Source of the DNA: Sinorhizobium meliloti
Lineage (GTDB): Bacteria; Pseudomonadota; Alphaproteobacteria; Rhizobiales; Rhizobiaceae
Reading direction: 5' to 3'
Length of the DNA stretch: 64,000 nucleotides
Assembly (NCBI RefSeq): GCF_035610345.1
Contig: NZ_CP141212.1
Coordinates: 2,051,976 to 2,115,975 of the forward strand
Position numbers and translations under genes: made by a program. The notes beneath the pieces were generated by a model, which was not told where the DNA came from, did no database searches, and worked only from the letters and a program-made list of their open reading frames with translations. How positions within the stretch are numbered: the first letter of the stretch is position 1; each line of letters begins with the position of its first letter. Positions 16,605-24,244 of this stretch are shown in pieces.

Positions 16605-18037
16605 CAGAGAACCTTTCTGGCGGTGAAATTCCAGTTTGCGTAGCCGTTGTTCGCCCGTGCGTGGCGCTTCATCATCAAGGCGTAGCGTGAGGCGGAGATC
16701 AGATCGTCGCGTTCCTTGACGATCCTGCCGTCCTTGCGGTGATAGAGGCGGAACTCCTCGAACCATTCCGTGCAGGTGGAAAATACCTTCCAGCGCCCCG
16801 TCTGCATCCGCTGCAGCATGTCGGAAAGCCCCGCTTCCACACCGTTGGTGCCGTCGTCGAAGGTCGCCCGCTCGGGAAGAAGGGCCAATCCCTGGGCGCG
16901 GTATTGCGCCGCCAGTTGCTCGCCGCTGCCCTTGTCGTGCTGCAATCCGTCGTGCGGCCATGCCCAGGGCATCGCCGCTCCCCACGGCTTCAATGCCGCC
17001 GCGTGGATGATCGGCGTCGCCTCCCGCTCGCGATAAATCTTCGTCACATGGAAGACGTCCGCGTCCCGGTCCCAGGCGCAGCCCACCGCCGCGAAAGGAT
17101 GGTCCCAGCCGAAGTCGAGCCCGCCGATCTGCACCCAATGCTTTGGGATTTCGAACGGATCGACACGTATGCTCTCCTCCGTCACAGGAAATATCCTGCC
17201 GGATCCGAGCGCCGGCACACCCCTGGTGCGCGCCTCGCGCTCATGGGCGGGATAGCTGTCGATCACCCGCTGGCGATCCTCGAGCGTATAGTGCTCGGCA
17301 TCTTCGATCGTCATGGTGATCACCGCGCGATCCGGCGATTTTTCCATGAGGTACCTGGCCACGACCGCGCTCAGGCCCCTGAGCGGCGTAAAGGTGACCG
17401 CGATGGCGCCGCGCGTTGCATTGGTGCGGGTAATCCCTTCGAAATAGACGTCTTCCGGCGGCTCCTCGTCGAACCAGACGTAATCCACCGTATTGGCCTG
17501 CCATTTGGCGCGCCCCTGTTCGTATGCCTTGAAGAGCAGCGTCGAGGCTCTGCCCGAAACATGCCGCACCGTCACGCTGTCGAGAGCACCGGAAGCGCCG
17601 GCGCGGCGCGTCGTCGCCTTGATCGCCGCTTTCGGGAGAAATCCGGTGCCCCACTCCTCCTCGTTGAGGGGCGGCCCGACCAGTAGCCGTTGCACGCCGT
17701 CGCGGGTCAGTTCATAGGACTCCGAGCCCGCCAGCAAGACGATCGGCCGGTCGAACCGCCGGCCCTGCCACCAGTCGGGATAGCGCCCGGTCAGGTGCAT
17801 CGCCGCCTCCGCTGCGCCGGCCAGCGTCTTGCCGAGCTGGTTGCCGGCCATGAACAGCCTCTCGCGAAAAGCCGCGCCCGCCGCATGGAACTCCCGCTGC
17901 TTGGCATAGGGCCGGTAGGCGGCAAGGATATTCGTTCGTTGCCGCCTGTGGAGCTCCGCCATCAGCAGCATCTGTTCCCTGAGCATCGCGGAAAGGCCGG
18001 ACGCAATTGTCCCCTCGGATGGGTTGGATACGCTCAT
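16604..18037 (-). CDS. Phage terminase large subunit
   Basis: A 477-residue DNA-packaging ATPase/nuclease. The Walker A variant AGNQLGKT is at about residues 64-71, Walker B is YVWFDEEPPE, the coupling motif is in AVTFTPLRG, and the RNase-H-like nuclease begins with GLDFGWDHPFA. Length and order match T4/P22-like (Terminase_6) large subunits. All catalytic motifs appear intact although the prophage is incomplete. The gene starts at 18037 with only a distant GAGG. The expected small subunit is not adjacent; a candidate lies 1.4 kb further upstream beyond three non-phage genes. Confidence 0.9.
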   Translation of the reverse strand: MSVSNPSEGTIASGLSAMLREQMLLMAELHRRQRTNILAAYRPYAKQREFHAAGAAFRERLFMAGNQLGKTLAGAAEAAMHLTGRYPDWWQGRRFDRPIVLLAGSESYELTRDGVQRLLVGPPLNEEEWGTGFLPKAAIKATTRRAGASGALDSVTVRHVSGRASTLLFKAYEQGRAKWQANTVDYVWFDEEPPEDVYFEGITRTNATRGAIAVTFTPLRGLSAVVARYLMEKSPDRAVITMTIEDAEHYTLEDRQRVIDSYPAHEREARTRGVPALGSGRIFPVTEESIRVDPFEIPKHWVQIGGLDFGWDHPFAAVGCAWDRDADVFHVTKIYREREATPIIHAAALKPWGAAMPWAWPHDGLQHDKGSGEQLAAQYRAQGLALLPERATFDDGTNGVEAGLSDMLQRMQTGRWKVFSTCTEWFEEFRLYHRKDGRIVKERDDLISASRYALMMKRHARANNGYANWNFTARKVL

Positions 18038-18179
18038 CCGTGATCACGCCTCTATATTTTTGCGAATTGCGGTCGTAGCCGGCGTAAGCATCGCTTCGTC
18101 TTTGCTGGACTGCGCCGGAATAAGATCAATAATGTCCCGAATGCCGTGCTGACATACGAAGCGCCGATGGGAGAAAATC

Positions 18180-18521
18180 ATGATCGAAGGCCATTGCCAT
18201 TGCAGGGCGGTCCGCGTCGCGGTCCCCGTCCGCCCGGAGACGCTCGGCGATTGCAACTGCTCGCTCTGCAGCAGGCTCGGCACGCTTTGGGGCTATTACC
18301 CTTCCAGCGAGGTCAGCATCACCGATCCTGAAAGAAAGCTCGTCGGATATGTCCAAGGCGACAGGACCTTGACTATGCACCACTGCGGCGTTTGCGGCTG
18401 CATAACCCACTGGTCGCCGGCCGGCCGCAGCTCACCGCGCATGGGGGTCAACATGCGCGTCTTCGATCGTTCGGTCTGGGAAGACATCCCGCACCGCCTT
18501 ATCGACGGCGCGAGTTGGTGA
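18180..18521 (+). CDS. GFA-domain zinc protein
   Basis: A 113-residue protein of the glutathione-dependent formaldehyde-activating (GFA/CENP-V) fold. The zinc-ligand pattern is complete: HCHC at residues 5-8, CNCSLC at 26-31 and HHCGVCGC at about 68-75. Family members bind glutathione adducts or act as small zinc proteins; the formaldehyde function is not general. It lies on the opposite strand to the flanking phage genes, upstream of the large terminase, and looks like acquired cargo. Confidence 0.85.
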   Translation: MIEGHCHCRAVRVAVPVRPETLGDCNCSLCSRLGTLWGYYPSSEVSITDPERKLVGYVQGDRTLTMHHCGVCGCITHWSPAGRSSPRMGVNMRVFDRSVWEDIPHRLIDGASW

Positions 18522-18546
18522 AATCGGCTCTGTGTGCCTCGGGCCT

Positions 18547-18702
18547 TCAGATTCTGCCCATCAAGAGCAAGATCAACAGGACCACGACCAGAACGCCGAG
18601 AATTCCCGAAGGGCCGTATCCCCAGCCGGACGAGTAGGGCCAGGCCGGAATGGCGCCGATCAAAAGCAGGATCAGAATAATGAGGAGGACGGTGCCAAGC
18701 AT
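18547..18702 (-). CDS. DUF3309 small membrane protein
   Basis: A 51-residue hydrophobic peptide with two membrane segments (residues 3-18 and 32-50) separated by WPYSSGWGYGPSG, the hallmark of the DUF3309 family common in Rhizobiales. The ATG at 18702 follows a GGGAGAA site; a longer in-frame start at 18756 gives a cationic extension that I reject. It converges on the GFA gene. Family function is unknown. Confidence 0.75.
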   Translation of the reverse strand: MLGTVLLIILILLLIGAIPAWPYSSGWGYGPSGILGVLVVVLLILLLMGRI

Positions 18703-18981
18703 ATTGCGGTTCTCCCTTGCACGATCGAAATTTCTGCGAACGAAATCACGCGCCAAATCGAGTTTCTGCAGCGACTTTTGCGCGCCTCCGAAGATGTGGG
18801 TGCGCTACAAAGAACATCGTTCATCCTACGAATGCGAGAAGTCAGAATATGTTCCACGCCCCACGCGACCCGTATGCGGGCAACACTCAATCAGAACGGG
18901 CAGTTTCCTTAAAAGCCTGATTCTCGTTTTCCGATTGGTCACATCTGGAACAGCGAGACGGCGTGAAAGGGCCTTTTATCT

Positions 18982-19009
18982 GCATGTTCTCATACGCATG
19001 AGAACATGC
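18982..19009. promoter_or_regulatory. 28-bp perfect inverted repeat upstream of the COX1-like gene
   Basis: GCATGTTCTCAT (18982-18993) and ATGAGAACATGC (18998-19009) are perfect complements around ACGC. The repeat ends 31 bases before the downstream ATG and is followed by a T-rich run (19011-19024). It can be an operator for a dimeric regulator or a terminator/attenuator-like stem; the GTTC/GAAC cores resemble neither the direct-repeat LexA box of this group nor a known family site. Confidence 0.5.
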
Positions 19010-19040
19010 TAATTTTCTTTTTTTCTCGGAGGGGAAACCG

Positions 19041-19445
19041 ATGCCACGTATTGCAAATCTTTATTTCAGAACGGCGATTGTTTTTTTGATCCTGGGCATT
19101 TCGATCGGCCTGCATATGTCGATCACAGGCAACCATGCCGCAACGGGCGCCCATGCCCACGCCAATCTGCTCGGCTGGGTAACCATGGCGATTTTCGGCG
19201 GCTATCACGCGCTTAATCCTCAAAAGGCGGCAAGGCGGCTGGCGGTGATTCAGTATGCGGTCTACACCTTCGGGGTGGCCGTCCTGATCCCGTCGCTCTA
19301 CCTGATGCTTTCCGGAAACACGGCCGTGGAGCCGATCGTCGCCGTTTCGTCGCTCATCGCCTTCGCCGGCGTTCTGCTCTTTGCCGTCATCATCTTCTCG
19401 AGCAGCGAAGCGTCTGTCTCGGCAAGAGTGGCGCCGACGCATTAA
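19041..19445 (+). CDS. Heme-copper-oxidase subunit I-like small membrane protein
   Basis: A 134-residue protein with four membrane segments (about 11-29, 43-60, 68-88 and 100-122). The stretch GAHAHANLLGWVTM resembles the heme-ligand helix of cytochrome oxidase subunit I, and single-domain homologues of this kind are widespread in alphaproteobacteria. It cannot be a complete oxidase, so its role is unknown. GGAGGGGAAAC precedes the ATG. Its stop overlaps the stop of the opposing terminase-small-like gene (shared TTAA). A 28-bp inverted repeat lies directly upstream. Confidence 0.7.
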   Translation: MPRIANLYFRTAIVFLILGISIGLHMSITGNHAATGAHAHANLLGWVTMAIFGGYHALNPQKAARRLAVIQYAVYTFGVAVLIPSLYLMLSGNTAVEPIVAVSSLIAFAGVLLFAVIIFSSSEASVSARVAPTH

Positions 19446-19801
19446 AGCTGCACTTTCGCGGGCGGCACGCGCTTTCGCAGGCCGCCTGCCCTCTTCCTGG
19501 CTGGAAGCAGTGGCCGGATCGCAGCGTCCAGCGCGCGGATCCGGTCGATGATCTGTTCGTCCGACAAATCGTCAACCCCGCCGGTTGCGGCACTCAGGTC
19601 CTTCGGCAGAACCGAGGCGACGAGCTTCAGATAGGCTTCCGGCTTCTCGTCGCGAATGCGAGCGATGACCTCGCTGCCATGCTGGGCGAAATCCGCGCGC
19701 ACGGCACCGAGAAAGCTGCTCCCCAGCGGGCTGCCCTCACCTCTCGCAGCCGGCATGCCCGCCGCGTCCGCCTCCGGCATGGCGCTCTGATCTTTCATCA
19801 T
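19442..19801 (-). CDS. Probable phage terminase small subunit-like protein
   Basis: A 119-residue protein. The core SSFLGAVRADFAQHG, VIARIRDEKPEAYLKLVAS and VLPKDL resembles short proteins encoded just before large terminases in rhizobial and rhodobacterial prophages, where they act as DNA-binding small subunits. The C-terminus is basic (RKRAGGLRKRVPPAK). ATG at 19801 has GGAG six bases upstream; a longer frame to 20005 is rejected. It is on the terminase strand but separated from the large subunit by about 1.4 kb of cargo. Assignment is by resemblance and position. Confidence 0.6.
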   Translation of the reverse strand: MMKDQSAMPEADAAGMPAARGEGSPLGSSFLGAVRADFAQHGSEVIARIRDEKPEAYLKLVASVLPKDLSAATGGVDDLSDEQIIDRIRALDAAIRPLLPARKRAGGLRKRVPPAKVQL

Positions 19802-19973
19802 GAATTTCTCCGCTCCTCGTCCTTCTCGGGCCGGCAGCTCATGACCACAATTTCTGGAACAATCTTCCCGCCATATGCAATCCATAATTGCGCCGAAATC
19901 CCGGATCAGATTGGCGCAACAGGACTGTGCCGCCTCGTTTATCGAAGAGAAATCCGCCACGCCAGGAGGGAAT

Positions 19974-20381
19974 ATGCGCCGAAGCCTCGCCACCGCCTTT
20001 CTCATTGCCGCATCGACGATCTCCGCCTCTGCCGGGGAACGGGGCGAACCGCAATACTTTGTGAAGGCCTGGCTTCAAATGCCTGACAGAAGTTTCGAGC
20101 ACACGAGCGGCTGGTGCGATGGAGAAGATGATTGTTTCGTGCCGATCGGTGAGCACGTGATCCAGTTGCGGGATATGTCGGCCTCATCTTACACGTTCAG
20201 CTTTTGGAACGACCCCACGCAGCAGGATGCCTGCTGCGTGAGCCACACTGGTTTTCCTACGTTGCGCCTTTGGAGCGGACGTCCCCGCGTCGTTCCTCTT
20301 TACTACACCCCGAGAGTATCAGGCGACCCGGGGCAGATACTCTTCGGCAATCTCGTCATAGCAGTCGAGTACTTGGGCTAA
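19974..20381 (+). CDS. Exported hypothetical protein, 135 aa
   Basis: A 135-residue protein with a Sec signal peptide (residues 1-20, ending ISASAG) and a mature part rich in aromatic residues and four cysteines (GWCDGEDDC, DACCVSH), suggesting disulfides in the periplasm. AGGAGGG directly precedes the ATG at 19974, which decides the start over an upstream in-frame ATG. I recognise no family. It is oriented against the phage genes and may be cargo. Confidence 0.65.
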   Translation: MRRSLATAFLIAASTISASAGERGEPQYFVKAWLQMPDRSFEHTSGWCDGEDDCFVPIGEHVIQLRDMSASSYTFSFWNDPTQQDACCVSHTGFPTLRLWSGRPRVVPLYYTPRVSGDPGQILFGNLVIAVEYLG

Positions 20382-20849
20382 CCGCCTCCGGTCGCCGAAG
20401 CCAGGTCTCTGAAGCGGATCCCTTGGGAAAGCATGTTGGATGCCGCCTGTTCCCGCCATCTCGATAACGCCTGTTTAAGTGTCATCGTTGGCCCAGGAGG
20501 GGCTGGCCCTTCCTTTCACTCATGGACTTCTCCTCATGAACATTTGCGTTTCGCGGGTATTGCGGTGGATCAAATTCATTTGCGGCCGGCGATGCCGCCC
20601 ACTCGCCCGGCGCCGCTGGCGCCTGGATCATGCGAGATATTGGGGTCAACGCGTCTTCACGCAGAATCCGCTTCGCGGATTCGGGTGACGCGGAAGCGCA
20701 TCGCCGGCCGCGCCGCCGCGTCTTGGAACGCGCGGCATCGCCGTGAACCATGAATTGGAAGTGAGGAGCACGCCGCGCCGAGAGGAGCGCCGGACGTTTC
20801 CGAGGTCGCCTCCGCAGGATCAGAGCAGGATTGCAATTCCTCCTCCGTG

Positions 20850-20878
20850 CTCATCCCTGTGCTTGTCGCAGGGATGAG
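20850..20878. repeat. Palindromic repeat unit, copy 1
   Basis: CTCATCCCTG (20850-20859) pairs perfectly with CAGGGATGAG (20869-20878) around TGCTTGTCG. The loop sequence and flanking GGATTGCAATT are shared with copy 2 about 135 bases downstream, matching the style of dispersed rhizobial intergenic palindromes. Confidence 0.55.
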
Positions 20879-20980
20879 GAGATCGGGAGGGTGGACATTA
20901 CGGCAGCTGCCGTTTGCGTGTATTTAAGCCATCTTGCCGACTGCGCGGCCCGGGAAACATATCGGAGGACTGCAATCCCC

Positions 20981-21040
20981 TCCCTCATCTCTGTGCTTGT
21001 CACAGAGATCCAGCAGCGCCGCGTCTGCGGCGCGGGAAGC
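20981..21040. repeat. Palindromic repeat unit, copy 2, with second GC hairpin
   Basis: ATCTCTGTG (20987-20995) pairs with CACAGAGAT (21001-21009) around CTTGT, followed by GCGCCGC (21016-21022) pairing with GCGGCGC (21027-21033). The two-hairpin layout resembles the A/B/C mosaic palindromes described in Sinorhizobium genomes; the name is from general knowledge. Confidence 0.55.
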
Positions 21041-21664
21041 GTTCTTTCGGCTCAAGGGCTTGGTCTCACTGGACCCTGTGACGAGCACTGGACAACCCGG
21101 GGCGGGTATCAGAATCTCAACAAGCCATAGATCACAATGCTGAAGCCCTGAGAGGATAAAATTCCTATCCTTGATTTATAGAATACCGCAATGCCTCTCG
21201 GTGCGCAAGCCTTCGTCGCGCCAAGAGCGCTTGTTTTTCGATTTGCCCACGGGAAATCTCTCCGATGTCTCACGACGGACCGCAGGAGGTAAGTTCGCCT
21301 GCTGCTGCCAACGCGCGGCCCGCTATGAACCCGCTGCTCGGATGCCTGCTTGATGAAGAGGCTGCTCAAATTTTGTTGTACAGATGTATATTATAATTTC
21401 CTTGCATAAGACATTGGCCTCTGCTTCAATCCTGAAAGGCTGATGCTTGAGGGCTTGGGTATATATTTCGATAATGATGTCTCGGATGAACGGCAGCGAT
21501 CGGTTCGCTATCGTTGCTCGATGTCGGACGACGTTTCGTGCCGAGGCAAAACACATTGCTTTGAACATTACTATAGAGACTGAAATTTAGGCCAGTATCC
21601 CGATCGTCGGGGAACCACGACAGCCCGCAATGCATTTGCCTTCCCGAGAGAAGGAGCTTCGTCC

Positions 21665-21865
21665 ATGCGCAATCCTTGGATCTATGTCGCCGTCGGTTTC
21701 ATCGTCGGTGCCGGCTTGTTCGTCACCACGGCCTGGCACCGCACGCCCCTCGCCGAATCCGGTCAGTTCGCCAGCGTAAAACTTGAAAAGACCGACCGCC
21801 TGCAGGGTGGCGTCCAGACTTCGTTCGTCATGGAGCGTTTCGGCCCGGTTAAATCCGTCGAGTAA
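21665..21865 (+). CDS. Small membrane-anchored hypothetical protein, 66 aa
   Basis: A 66-residue protein with one N-terminal membrane segment (residues 5-23, IYVAVGFIVGAGLFVTTAW) and a hydrophilic tail. GAAGGAG lies eight bases before the ATG, making it a credible gene. No family recognised. It heads a pair of small plus-strand genes within the phage remnant. Confidence 0.6.
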   Translation: MRNPWIYVAVGFIVGAGLFVTTAWHRTPLAESGQFASVKLEKTDRLQGGVQTSFVMERFGPVKSVE

Positions 21866-22028
21866 CCGGGGACGACGTTCAAACCTGCACTGGACCATTT
21901 ACAGGTGCGGCAGGCAGCGCTTCAGGCATGCCGGGCACCGCCGCGAACTCTTGCTTTCCGCCGCCGGATGCGCAAGTTACTCGCGCCGGGGTCATGCCGG
22001 CGCTGAATGGCGAACGAGGAAGACTGCG

Positions 22029-22208
22029 GTGAGTCCAGATAACAAGCCCGATGCCGAAATCAGGGTCGAAAAGCGAACGAACGGGCGCTGGGCCTTCGTG
22101 CTCAGCTATCGCGGCGTCACCTATCCGGCCCAGGGTCAGTTCGCCACTCAGCTTCAGGCGCAGTCCGCGGCTTACGTCGCAATGAAGCTCCTGCGCAAAA
22201 CGCGCTGA
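22029..22208 (+). CDS. Hypothetical protein, 59 aa
   Basis: A 59-residue frame beginning with GTG at 22029, preceded by GAGGAAG. The product reads like a small beta-alpha domain (RVEKRTNGRWAFVLSYRG followed by a helix AQSAAYVAMKLL) and is in a different codon register from the non-coding bases upstream. The longer in-frame extension to 21783 overlaps the 66-aa gene and is rejected. Function unknown. Confidence 0.55.
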   Translation: MSPDNKPDAEIRVEKRTNGRWAFVLSYRGVTYPAQGQFATQLQAQSAAYVAMKLLRKTR

Positions 22209-22221
22209 CGGGTTACCCCCT

Positions 22222-22638
22222 CTAATTGTAAGGCGAGTTACACCGGCGGCGCCCGCCGTCGAAGGGCTGAAACGTGTCGTCCGCAGCGCGATACGAAGCG
22301 TACCGCTCCTGGCACCAGCGAAGATGCGCATTGGCGTCGAACTGCCCCCTTTGCCGTTGGCGCAGGCGCGATCTGTCCACCGCCCGGGGCGAAGGGCCTC
22401 CCACCGTCGCACCGGGGCCTATGCCGATGTCGGGAGCCCTGCCGCGATAGCGGGAGCCGTAGTTCGGATATCGCTGTTGCAGGAAGTCGCGGTATTCCCT
22501 CTCGATGAAGAGATCGTGGTTGCTGCTGCCCGCGGGACGACCGGCGCAAATTCCCGTGCTGCACGTCTGGGCTTGTGCCGGTAGCATACCTGTCGCTACG
22601 GCAATCACCGCAAAGGCGAGCATTGCTGAAGCTTTCAC
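22222..22638 (-). CDS. BA14K-like secreted protein
   Basis: A 138-residue exported protein with a Sec signal peptide (residues 1-23, ending LPAQA) and a C-terminal BA14K-type motif HLRWCQERYASYRAADDTFQPF plus RRRCNSPY. BA14K proteins, first found as Brucella immunogens, are lectin-like small proteins often present in many copies in Rhizobiales. The GTG start at 22638 follows AAGGTGAG; the longer frame to 22719 would destroy the signal peptide. It converges on the 59-aa gene. Confidence 0.75.
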   Translation of the reverse strand: MKASAMLAFAVIAVATGMLPAQAQTCSTGICAGRPAGSSNHDLFIEREYRDFLQQRYPNYGSRYRGRAPDIGIGPGATVGGPSPRAVDRSRLRQRQRGQFDANAHLRWCQERYASYRAADDTFQPFDGGRRRCNSPYN

Positions 22639-22830
22639 GGACTCACCTTCTTTCTGCTCCGGGGAAACGGTCGATGCGCCTCGACATGCTCGTTCGAGGC
22701 GCCTTCGCATTGAAAGCATTTAACCTCTATTCGCCCAAAAGTGCAGCGGTTTTGGGACGATGGTTTGCCCGGCATTCTTGTGGCACGGTCTGAACCGGCT
22801 TAGGCCGGCTCGAACTATAGGATATTATTC

Positions 22831-23451
22831 CTATTGTGGAGTAAACGAAATATCCTTCTTCCCATATTCACGCAAGCCCTTTTCGAAGAGGAGGGCATTC
22901 AGGCCCCGCTTCAGCCAATCCAATTGGGCTTCCGGCATCATTCTCAACCCTTCGTAATCCATCACGCAGACGTTGAAGACGGTGGCTTTCACCTGCCGCC
23001 CCCCCTCGCATCCGAGCAACAGGCCTTCAAGCCTCATCATTCTCTCCGCCGCGCTCTTCGCCTTCACGGCGCGAGCCTCGCTCGGCTCGCTTGCATGTCC
23101 TCTTACGTGGCCGATCTGCTGGGCCCTGACGCTTGGAAACGGAATGCCGGTCAAATGATAATAGCGCACCATCGCCGCCGCGTAGTCGTCGCCCGCCTCC
23201 CGCTGCTGCTCGGTAATCCGCCCGTCTAGAAACAGTCGGCCGAGCGTGTAGCCGGCGAGCGCGCCTCTCGTCTCGAGGCCATGCATGCGCTTGCGCGCTG
23301 CAAGCGCCACAGCCATGGCCTCCTTTTCGCTTTCCTGTTTGGACCACTCCGGCTTTATCTTGCCGCATGCAAAGCGCTCGGCATTGGCCTTCCGCGGCCG
23401 TCCGAGTTGTGCCTTGCGCTTTGCACGCAATTTCTGAGCCTTGGTCAACAT
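22831..23451 (-). CDS. Hypothetical phage-associated protein, 206 aa
   Basis: A 206-residue basic protein, helical throughout, with a Lys/Arg-rich N-terminus (KAQKLRAKRKAQLGRPRK) that could bind DNA. Later stretches LGRLFLDGRITEQQREAGDDYAAAMVRYYHLTG and LDWLKRGLNALLFEKG resemble proteins found in rhizobial prophage early regions next to DnaA-domain proteins. AAAGGAT lies before the ATG at 23451. It is on the strand of the phage late genes and probably co-transcribed with the DnaA-domain gene 123 bases upstream. No function can be named. Confidence 0.65.
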   Translation of the reverse strand: MLTKAQKLRAKRKAQLGRPRKANAERFACGKIKPEWSKQESEKEAMAVALAARKRMHGLETRGALAGYTLGRLFLDGRITEQQREAGDDYAAAMVRYYHLTGIPFPSVRAQQIGHVRGHASEPSEARAVKAKSAAERMMRLEGLLLGCEGGRQVKATVFNVCVMDYEGLRMMPEAQLDWLKRGLNALLFEKGLREYGKKDISFTPQ

Positions 23452-23573
23452 GGGAATCCTTTCGAGCGTGGTGATTGAGACATCCGTTGCGGGCGACCTG
23501 CCGTGAAGCGGCGGGACGTGACGGTATTCAGGGTGAACTGACGGTGGGTATGGAATACGAGCCGCCGCAAGGC

Positions 23574-24110
23574 TCAGCCGACGGTGTCATCTCTGGAAGC
23601 TGCCCGGCTTCCGGCACCGCCATCATTCACGACCGCAAGCACGGTCGTGTGGTCTCTATGGAAGATGCGGCCGATCCCCGCCAGCGAGAGATCCCGGCGG
23701 CGCTCATAGACCGCGCGCATGCAGGCATGCCTCGGCTTCACCAGCCGGCGCTCCCGGCGCACACTGATGATGTCGTCCCAGCTCACACCGGGAAAATCCT
23801 CGAGCACGGCGGCAACGATTTCCTCGATCGGCGCTCTGTCGCGGCCAGCCTCGTTCGACGCACCGGTATCTCGGCTGCCAAGCAGAATTCGGGCCTGGGC
23901 GAGCAGCCGCGCTCCCGCATCGGCGAGATCGGCTTCCAGTCTCGCAATCCGCCGTCCTTTCGCTTCGTTGTCGGAAGCAAGGTCGACCAATTGTCCTTCG
24001 AGCTCTTTGATGCGCGCAGATCGGCCCATCGCTTCGCTCGGGCGAGCCAGCCGCTCCCGCACGGCGCGATAGTGTCGCGTCTGCCTTGCCAGTTCCGAAT
24101 TCTCCGCCAC
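23574..24110 (-). CDS. Prophage protein with DnaA domain IV-like C-terminus
   Basis: A 178-residue protein. Residues 30-80 are a coiled coil (SARIKELEGQLVDLASDNEAKGRRIARLEADL). Residues about 110-165 match the DNA-binding domain IV of DnaA: ISVRRERRLVKPRHACMRAVYERR, then LAGIGRIFHRDHTTVLAVV with the characteristic DHTTV recognition segment. It lacks the AAA+ domain, so it can bind DnaA-box-like sites but not remodel an origin alone. The GTG start at 24110 faces the repressor gene across the operator region, as expected for an early lytic gene. Confidence 0.8.
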   Translation of the reverse strand: MAENSELARQTRHYRAVRERLARPSEAMGRSARIKELEGQLVDLASDNEAKGRRIARLEADLADAGARLLAQARILLGSRDTGASNEAGRDRAPIEEIVAAVLEDFPGVSWDDIISVRRERRLVKPRHACMRAVYERRRDLSLAGIGRIFHRDHTTVLAVVNDGGAGSRAASRDDTVG

Positions 24111-24168
24111 TGTTCTCGAACTCCCTTTCCCGTGCTCCCAGCAGCCGCGGTGCCTCCGCAGCCGCGAC

Positions 24169-24194
24169 TTGACTTTACCAATGACATCTATAAT
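24169..24194 (+). promoter_or_regulatory. Candidate promoter of the prophage repressor gene
   Basis: A perfect TATAAT (24189-24194) lies 51 bases before the repressor ATG, with TTGACT at 24169-24174. The 14-base spacing is short for sigma-70-type promoters, but operators begin five bases downstream of the -10 box, where a repressor would block transcription. Confidence 0.45.
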
Positions 24195-24198
24195 GTCG

Positions 24199-24227
24199 TG
24201 TTGTCAACATGATTTATGTTATCAACA
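24199..24227. promoter_or_regulatory. Paired repressor operators
   Basis: TGTTGTCAACA (24199-24209) and TGTTATCAACA (24217-24227) are two near-identical 11-bp palindromes with centres 18 bases apart. They lie between the divergent DnaA-domain and repressor genes, directly in the repressor leader, and are typical in form and position of CI-type operators. Confidence 0.7.
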
Positions 24228-24244
24228 TTGCTAAGTCCCATGTC

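Larger units (their letters stand above)
20382..21664. other. Gene-free 1.3-kb stretch inside the prophage remnant
   Basis: All open frames here are short, compositionally poor and lack ribosome sites. The left half is a series of hairpins: GAATCCG/CGGATTC (20664-20682), CTCATCCCTG/CAGGGATGAG (20850-20878), and a two-stem unit at 20987-21033. The right half (about 21120-21600) is more AT-rich and shows nothing recognisable. It looks like repeat-filled scar DNA between phage modules. Confidence 0.6.

Noticed and set aside
13570..18037. Gene transfer agent instead of prophage
   Set aside because: The gene set and order (TerL, portal, then fibre, with a CI-type repressor) do not follow the Rhodobacter-type GTA cluster, which includes protease, capsid and tail genes after the portal.
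18044..18410. Two minus-strand frames of 79 and 94 codons opposite the GFA gene
   Set aside because: They mirror the GFA coding sequence, have no family features, and the GFA frame has a complete zinc-ligand pattern.
20482..21130. Several 65-105 codon frames on both strands in the repeat region
   Set aside because: They coincide with palindromes, have no consistent codon bias, and lack ribosome sites.
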